Of a stretch of DNA of 9,480 nt, positions 4,724 to 9,480 are shown one piece after another. The stretch lies in assembly GCA_963557065.1 (NCBI GenBank), contig CAUWCT010000086.1, forward strand, positions 1 to 9,480, given 5' to 3'. The position numbers and the translations under genes are program-made. This DNA comes from UMGS1370 sp963557065. Lineage in GTDB: Bacteria > Bacillota > Clostridia > Lachnospirales > Lachnospiraceae. A model generated the notes under the pieces. The model did no database searches. It had not been told where the DNA came from and saw nothing but the letters and a program-made list of their open reading frames with translations. The number at the start of each line of letters is the position of its first letter. The first letter of the stretch is position 1.

Positions 4724-6073
4724 ATGAAGAAAAAAGGATTACTGGCACTGGGATTGGCGGCTGCAATGGCAGTTACCACAGCATGTTCAGGAGGCGGCGG
4801 AGAGAGTACAACAAAAGCGCCAGCAGGTGACGGCGCAACAGAAGCTGCAAAGGCTGAAGGGGGAAGCGAAGCAGCATCCGGAGAGGAAATTACATTAAAG
4901 ATTGCAAACTATGCCATTTTGGAAGCAGGGTATGACACATTCTGGGCAGATGTGAAAGAAGGATTTGAAGCAAAGTATCCCAATATTAAAATCGAATGGG
5001 TTTCTGCTCCTTATGGAGAGATTTTAAATCAGGTAATCAACATGGCTGGCGGCGGAGATAAGGTAGACGCTATTTTCAGCGAGATGATCTGGATTCCGGC
5101 TTTGGTGGATGCAGGACTGGCAGCGCCTATGGATGAAGTGCTGAGTCCGGAATTTTTGGCAGATTATTATCCAAATATTTTGGAAGCACATTCAGTAGAT
5201 GGAAAGGTCTATGGTGCGCCCCTTTATGTATCCCCATTTGTTCTGTTCTACAACAAGGATTTGTTCGAGAAAGCAGGACTTGATCCGGAAAATCCGCCTA
5301 AGACTTATGACGAGATGCTGGAGATTGCGCCAAAACTGGCAGCTCTCACTACAGATGATGGAAATAAAGTATATCCATTTGGACAGCCAACAGCTTCTGT
5401 TATTGTGATTGGTTCTTCCATTCAGTCTTTTGCACAGACATTCGGTGGAACTGTATTTGACGAAAACAATCAGTTTAATGTAGATAATCAGGGATTTACA
5501 GATGCAATGAATATGCTGCAGCAATTAGATGAATTGGGATATAATCCACAGAACTGCAAGCCCAAGGATTTGAGAAACTTATTTGCTCTGGGACAGGTTG
5601 CAATGTATTATGACAATACCTGGGGATACAACGGAGCAAAATCTATAAATCCGGAAGTGGAAAATTTTGCAGCAACAGCAATGCCGCTGTCTGGTGGTTC
5701 CGGAGATGGCTCTTCTACCCTGCAGTCTCATTGCTTTGTAGCAGTAGATAATGGTCCGGAGAGAGTGGATGCTGTAAAGAAATTTATTGAGTATGTAATT
5801 ACTCCGGAAGTATTAAATGATTATATCGCAAACATTGCGCCTGCTTATCCGGCAAAGAAGGCAATGGAAAATATGGATGCAGTTGTAAACAGTGAATTTT
5901 TAAAGGGCGGCCAGGGTGCTGTAGAAAAGGCAGTTCCGGTTTATCAGTTCCCAACTCTGTCAGATTTCAATTTAGAGTTGTGCGCACTGAGCCAGGCAGT
6001 AACTGTAGGAAAAGAAGATGTAGCAACAGCGATTGAAAACTTTAAGAGTACTGTACAGCCGCTTCTGCCATAG
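4724..6073 (+). CDS. Sugar-binding lipoprotein of a CUT1 ABC importer
   Basis: This 449-residue protein is the extracellular solute-binding component. It begins with a lipoprotein signal peptide: MKKK, a hydrophobic stretch at 5-17 and a TTAC lipobox with Cys21 as the lipid-anchored residue. A flexible Gly/Ala/Glu/Thr-rich linker runs to about residue 53. The rest is a family 1 (MalE/UgpB-type) binding fold: LKIANYAILEAGYDTFWADVKEGFEAKYP, then KVYGAPLYVSPFVLFYNKDLFEKAGLDP, which is the classic segment of sugar-binding proteins, and a C-terminal VKKFIEYVITPEVLNDY helix region. A GAGGAAGG ribosome site precedes the ATG. It heads the operon with the sulfatase and two permeases and is preceded by two operators. 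In the working model it captures a small sulfated sugar, but the ligand is not determined by the sequence. Confidence 0.93.
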   Translation: MKKKGLLALGLAAAMAVTTACSGGGGESTTKAPAGDGATEAAKAEGGSEAASGEEITLKIANYAILEAGYDTFWADVKEGFEAKYPNIKIEWVSAPYGEILNQVINMAGGGDKVDAIFSEMIWIPALVDAGLAAPMDEVLSPEFLADYYPNILEAHSVDGKVYGAPLYVSPFVLFYNKDLFEKAGLDPENPPKTYDEMLEIAPKLAALTTDDGNKVYPFGQPTASVIVIGSSIQSFAQTFGGTVFDENNQFNVDNQGFTDAMNMLQQLDELGYNPQNCKPKDLRNLFALGQVAMYYDNTWGYNGAKSINPEVENFAATAMPLSGGSGDGSSTLQSHCFVAVDNGPERVDAVKKFIEYVITPEVLNDYIANIAPAYPAKKAMENMDAVVNSEFLKGGQGAVEKAVPVYQFPTLSDFNLELCALSQAVTVGKEDVATAIENFKSTVQPLLP

Positions 6074-6085
6074 GGACTTTGATTT

Positions 6086-6106
6086 GGGCGGGAATAAACC
6101 CCGCCC
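6086..6106. terminator. GC-rich stem-loop between the binding protein and the sulfatase
   Basis: GGGCGGG (6086-6092) pairs perfectly with CCCGCCC (6100-6106) across a seven-base loop. It lies 13 bases after the stop codon and is followed by CTTAAAATAAG rather than a T-run. This suggests an mRNA-stabilising or partial-termination stem that keeps binding-protein expression above the downstream genes, as is common in ABC importer operons. Confidence 0.6.
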
Positions 6107-6164
6107 CTTAAAATAAGAGCAGCAGATAAGATGCAGGAGAAGAGAAAGTCAACAGGGGAGAGTT

Positions 6165-7589
6165 ATGGATAGAGGAAAGAACAAAAAAACGTTTGACCGT
6201 CCCAACGTAATATTTATTTTGACAGATGATCAGGGATACTGGTCATTAGGATGCTATGGAAATAAAGAGATACATACCCCCAATTTGGATCGTTTGGCAG
6301 AACGGGGGGTTAGATTTGAAAATTTCTTTTGCGTATCTCCGGTATGTTCTCCGGCCAGAGCATCTTTGATGACAGGCAGGATTCCGTCACAGCATGGTGT
6401 CCATGATTATTTATGCGGAGGCAACGGGGGTTCCACCCAGACGGCTATCGAATACTTAAAGGGGCAGACAGGTTATACAGATATTTTGGCAGCAAACGGA
6501 TATACATGCGGACTTAGCGGAAAATGGCATTTAGGGGATGGAGTGCATCCTCAAAAGGGATTTGATTTCTGGTATACTCATCAGAAAGGCGGAGGCCCAT
6601 ATTATAATGCTCCTATGATTCGGGATGGAAAGTATGTAGAAGAAAAAGAGTACATTACAGATGTCATTACAGATGAAGCGATGCAGTTTATTGACAGGGA
6701 AAAGAATAAGGAACATCCATTCTATTTGAGTGTTCATTATACGGCTCCCCATTCTCCATGGATTGACTGTCATCCAAAAGAATATACGGATCTCTATGAA
6801 AATTGTGAATTTGAAAGCTGTCCTCAGAGAGAACCTCATCCATGGGCAAAGCTGGGAGTGCTTCCCGGATATGACAGGCCAAGGGAATGTTTGATCGGAT
6901 ATTTTGCAGCAGTAACTGCCATGGATGCCAATGTGGGAAGAATACTGGATAAGCTGGAAAAAGAAGGTCTCACCGATAATACGCTGGTTATTTTTTCCAG
7001 TGATAACGGATTTAACTGCGGTCACCATGGTATCTGGGGAAAGGGCAATGGGACATTTCCATTAAATCTCTATGATTCTTCTGTGAAAGTTCCGTTTATT
7101 GTCAGTCATCCGGGGCATTTGCCGGAAGGCAGAGTCTGTAAAGATATGTGCAGCGGATATGATTTTATGCCTACGCTTTTGGAGTATTTGGGGATGGAAA
7201 ATCCGGAAGCAAAAGGGCTTCCCGGAAAGAGTTTTTTAAAATCTTTAAGGGGAGAGCAGGCAGAAGAAGAAAAGACAGTAGTTGTGTTTGACGAGTATGG
7301 ACCGGCCAGGATGATTCGGAGTAAGGAATATAAGTATATTCACAGATATCCTTTTGGGCCGGATGAGTTTTATGATTTAAGAAAAGACCCAAATGAAGAT
7401 GAAAACCTGATTGACAAAGAAGAGTGCCAGAATTTGATTCAGAGGATGAAACACCAGATGGAACAGTGGTTTCTGCATTATGCCAATCCGGAGATTGATG
7501 GCAGCAGAGAACCGGTACTGGGCGGAGGCCAAAAAGATCTGGCAGGAGTCTGGGGACCGGGAGTTCATGTTTATAATGAGAATAAGTAG
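6165..7589 (+). CDS. Cys-type S1-family sulfatase without signal peptide
   Basis: This 474-residue enzyme should hydrolyse a sulfate ester. Asp21-Asp22 in LTDDQGY are calcium ligands. Cys61-Ser-Pro-Ala-Arg65, within CSPARASLMTGR (61-72), is the sulfatase signature whose Cys is oxidised to formylglycine. Lys120 and His122 lie in GKWHLG, His196 in TAPHSPW, and Asp280-Asn281 in SSDNGFNCGHHGIWGKG with Lys293 nearby. All expected active-site residues are visible, so it is probably active once matured. Cys-type sulfatases in anaerobes are matured by a radical-SAM enzyme, which is not in this window. The N-terminus MDRGKNKKTFDRPNVIFILTDDQ has no signal peptide: the first hydrophobic strand is the core fold itself, so it should act in the cytoplasm. 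It sits between the binding protein and permease genes, 91 bases after the former and 30 before the next, which implies desulfation of an imported substrate. A related phosphonate monoester hydrolase is a less likely alternative. Confidence 0.9.
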   Translation: MDRGKNKKTFDRPNVIFILTDDQGYWSLGCYGNKEIHTPNLDRLAERGVRFENFFCVSPVCSPARASLMTGRIPSQHGVHDYLCGGNGGSTQTAIEYLKGQTGYTDILAANGYTCGLSGKWHLGDGVHPQKGFDFWYTHQKGGGPYYNAPMIRDGKYVEEKEYITDVITDEAMQFIDREKNKEHPFYLSVHYTAPHSPWIDCHPKEYTDLYENCEFESCPQREPHPWAKLGVLPGYDRPRECLIGYFAAVTAMDANVGRILDKLEKEGLTDNTLVIFSSDNGFNCGHHGIWGKGNGTFPLNLYDSSVKVPFIVSHPGHLPEGRVCKDMCSGYDFMPTLLEYLGMENPEAKGLPGKSFLKSLRGEQAEEEKTVVVFDEYGPARMIRSKEYKYIHRYPFGPDEFYDLRKDPNEDENLIDKEECQNLIQRMKHQMEQWFLHYANPEIDGSREPVLGGGQKDLAGVWGPGVHVYNENK

Positions 7590-7605
7590 TAAAATCAGGC
7601 GGGAG

Positions 7606-7622
7606 AGGAGGAAAACGTTTTG
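7606..7622 (+). promoter_or_regulatory. Ribosome site and TTG start of the first permease, overlapping a cre-like dyad
   Basis: AGGAGG at 7606-7611 lies eight bases before TTG 7620, an ideal spacing that supports the rare TTG start. The palindrome AAAACGTTTT at 7612-7621 overlaps the start. With flanks it reads GGAAAACGTTTTGA (7610-7623), close to the catabolite-repression element consensus TGNAANCGNTNNCA, but the first base and the 3' C do not fit. Catabolite control by roadblock is possible but unproven. Confidence 0.45.
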
Positions 7623-8540
7623 AATACAGAGGGGAGAAGTTTTAAATTAAAGAGGCATACGGCAGATAAAATGTTTTCGCTGCTGCTGCTTCTTCCGGCG
7701 ATTATCACAACGACCATGTTTATTTTAGTGCCGGTAGTGGATTCTATCTATCGAAGCTTTTTTGATTACCGGGTGCGCAATATTATTTCGGGAGAGCCGG
7801 GGGTATGGAACAATTTTGAAAATTATATAAAGCTGTTTTCTAATGGAAAACTGGTCCCGTCCATGATTAATACTTTGGTATTTGTATTTGGAGTTGTAGT
7901 GGCACAGTTCGTTCTTGGAATGGCATTAGCACTGGTTTTAAACAGTAATATAAAGGCTTCACGTTTTATAAGAAGTATTATGATGGTTCCCTGGGTAGTA
8001 CCGACTATTATTTCCGGCTTGGTCTGGCTGTGGATGTTCCAGCCTCAGTATGGCCTGGTAAAGTACATTGTAGGCATTCTTACCGGAGGAAGAGTTACGG
8101 ATTTTGCAATTTTAAATAATCCGGCAACAGCCATGCTGGGTGTTTCTATAGCAGCGCTGTGGAAACAGATTCCACTGGCAACACTGCTTCTTCTTGCAGG
8201 TCTTGCCAATGTTCCGGAAGATATGCTGGAAGCGGCAAAAATTGACGGTGCAAACTCTGTACAAAGATTTTTCCGTATTACAATGCCTTATATGAAGAGC
8301 GTAATTAAAGTAACAGTGTCTATGTCCATTATTGAGAACTTTAAACAGTTCCCACTGTTCTGGACTATGACAGGCGGAGGTCCCAACAACTCAACAACCA
8401 CCATGGCGATTTTAAGCTACAGAGAGGCATTTGTTTCCAATAACTTTGGCTCCGGAGCGGCAGTAACAACGGTATGGATGCTGATGATGATTGTTGTAGT
8501 GTTCATCTATAATCGCATCTTTAAAGAGTCAGATGTATAG
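7620..8540 (+). CDS. CUT1 ABC sugar permease, MalF/UgpA-like
   Basis: This 306-residue inner-membrane subunit has about six transmembrane helices; the first is near residues 18-43. The cytoplasmic coupling loop carries the EAA motif EAAKIDGANSVQRFFRITMP from 204, with Glu204-Ala-Ala and Gly210, where the ATPase docks. It forms the translocation pore with the next gene's product. The length is normal for this permease type. It starts with TTG after a strong AGGAGG site, 30 bases after the sulfatase stop codon. No ATPase gene lies in the window. CUT1 importers of this bacterial group commonly share one ATPase (MsmK/MsiK type) encoded elsewhere, which is the likely partner. Confidence 0.92.
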   Translation: MNTEGRSFKLKRHTADKMFSLLLLLPAIITTTMFILVPVVDSIYRSFFDYRVRNIISGEPGVWNNFENYIKLFSNGKLVPSMINTLVFVFGVVVAQFVLGMALALVLNSNIKASRFIRSIMMVPWVVPTIISGLVWLWMFQPQYGLVKYIVGILTGGRVTDFAILNNPATAMLGVSIAALWKQIPLATLLLLAGLANVPEDMLEAAKIDGANSVQRFFRITMPYMKSVIKVTVSMSIIENFKQFPLFWTMTGGGPNNSTTTMAILSYREAFVSNNFGSGAAVTTVWMLMMIVVVFIYNRIFKESDV

Positions 8541-8557
8541 AAAGGGGGAAACGTAAG

Positions 8558-9397
8558 ATGAAACGAAATCGGTTAATTGGCAATATTGTAAAATATGTGG
8601 TTTTAGCATTGATTCTTTTGTTCCTGCTGTTTCCGCTTTTATGGGTATTGCTGACATCTTTTAAGACAAATATGGAGGCATATAAGTTTCCGCCGACCCT
8701 GATTCCGGAAGAGCCAACCGTACAGAGTTATATAGACTTATTTACAAAAAACAATGAATTTTTTGTTTATTACAAGAACAATTTCCTGGTTGCCGGCGGT
8801 GCGGCTCTGATGACAACTGTCATTGCAATAATGTCCGGTTATGCTTTATCCAGATTTCATTTTAAATGGAATGGATGGATTGTGGCAGCATTTACATCTG
8901 CTCAGATGTTTCCGATTATCAGCCGTTTAATTTCTTTATACAAGATAATGGGAGATGTACATCTGATCAATACCCGTATCGGATTAGTTTTGGCAATAGG
9001 TGCATCGATGCTTCCATTTACCATTATGTTGATGTCCAGCTTTTATGACGGAATTCCGGTGGAATTAGAGGAAGCTGCGCAAATTGATGGGGCAGGCCGT
9101 TTTCAGGTATTATTCAGGGTAATCGCTCCATTAATTAAACCGGGTATGCTGGCAGTAGGAATTTATGCATTCCTGCTTTCGTGGGACGATTATCTTCATT
9201 GTTCTACTCTGATTCAGACAGACTCTCTTAGAACATTATCCGCAGGTGTAGCGCTCCGGTATTTAGGAGAATTATCCTATGACTGGTCGTTAATCAATAC
9301 AATTTCTATAGTGGGAACACTCCCGATGGTTCTTCTATTCTTCTTCTTCCAGAAGTATATGGTAAAGGGCCTGGTAGCAGGAGCAGTAAAGGGGTAA
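8558..9397 (+). CDS. CUT1 ABC sugar permease, MalG/UgpE-like
   Basis: This 279-residue membrane subunit has about six helices; the first is near residues 11-33 (KYVVLALILLFLLFPLLWVLLTSFK). The EAA loop is EEAAQIDGAGRFQVLFRVIAP from about 171, with Glu172-Ala-Ala and Gly178. It pairs with the preceding permease to form a heterodimeric pore. The gap to the upstream gene is 17 bases and contains an AAGGGGG ribosome site 10 bases before the ATG, so co-transcription is expected. The C-terminus QKYMVKGLVAGAVKG is typical of the MalG-type subunit. It is the last large gene in the window. The operon may continue beyond it, because no terminator with a T-run is seen. Confidence 0.93.
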   Translation: MKRNRLIGNIVKYVVLALILLFLLFPLLWVLLTSFKTNMEAYKFPPTLIPEEPTVQSYIDLFTKNNEFFVYYKNNFLVAGGAALMTTVIAIMSGYALSRFHFKWNGWIVAAFTSAQMFPIISRLISLYKIMGDVHLINTRIGLVLAIGASMLPFTIMLMSSFYDGIPVELEEAAQIDGAGRFQVLFRVIAPLIKPGMLAVGIYAFLLSWDDYLHCSTLIQTDSLRTLSAGVALRYLGELSYDWSLINTISIVGTLPMVLLFFFFQKYMVKGLVAGAVKG

Positions 9398-9402
9398 GGA
9401 CA

Positions 9403-9423
9403 GCATCAGTGTGCTGCTGATGC
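9403..9423. other. Small stem-loop after the second permease
   Basis: GCATCAG (9403-9409) pairs perfectly with CTGATGC (9417-9423) across a seven-base loop. No T-run follows. It resembles the intergenic stem after the binding protein gene, and the operon could continue beyond 9480. The rest of 9424-9480 shows no gene start that I can support. Confidence 0.45.
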
Positions 9424-9480
9424 CAGGAAAAGCATTCTGGTGATATGTCAAGAACCTTTTGAAAAAGATTTTGATGTGTC

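Noticed and set aside
6531..7028. A 165-codon minus-strand frame inside the sulfatase gene
   Set aside because: It is antisense to conserved sulfatase motifs, has no recognisable domain, and no promoter or ribosome site is apparent.

Overview
The window reads as a carbohydrate-uptake locus from a low-to-mid-GC Gram-positive anaerobe, most likely a gut clostridium of the Lachnospiraceae type. This is an inference from the strong AGGAGG-type ribosome sites, TTGACA/TACTAT promoters, a CUT1 sugar importer without its own ATPase, a Cys-type sulfatase (the type matured in anaerobes by a radical-SAM enzyme) and a LacI-family regulator. All seven large genes are on the + strand and no tRNA, rRNA, CRISPR array or insertion sequence was seen.

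Layout. 1-217: noncoding, with a compact GC-rich stem-loop element (about 8-72), then a promoter and an operator. 218-1798: a fused mannose-family PTS IIC-IID membrane protein with no IIA or IIB beside it. 1799-1988: an inverted repeat, a promoter and an operator. 1989-3335: an isomerase of the L-fucose/L-arabinose isomerase superfamily. 3336-3517: a long inverted repeat, a promoter and an operator. 3518-4534: a LacI-family repressor. 4535-4723: a stem-loop, two operators three helical turns apart and a perfect 10-bp dyad. 4724-9397: an operon of sugar-binding lipoprotein, stem-loop, sulfatase without a signal peptide, and two CUT1 permeases. 9398-9480: only a small stem-loop.

The unifying signal is a 16-bp operator-like sequence, approximately ATACACTCGTRTGTAY with a central CG, found five times: upstream of the PTS gene, the isomerase gene and the regulator gene, and twice upstream of the ABC/sulfatase operon. 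Three of the sites lie just downstream of a recognisable -10 box, as expected for repression. The window therefore looks like one self-contained LacI regulon with four transcription units.

Working model (inference): a small sulfated sugar is captured by the lipoprotein, imported intact by the two permeases with a shared ATPase encoded elsewhere, and desulfated in the cytoplasm by the sulfatase. The isomerase would then convert the released or sulfated aldose to a ketose. The PTS protein may import the non-sulfated form of the same sugar. The actual sugar cannot be read from the sequence. Still missing from the window are a kinase, an aldolase, the sulfatase-maturing enzyme, the ABC ATPase and the PTS IIA/IIB proteins.
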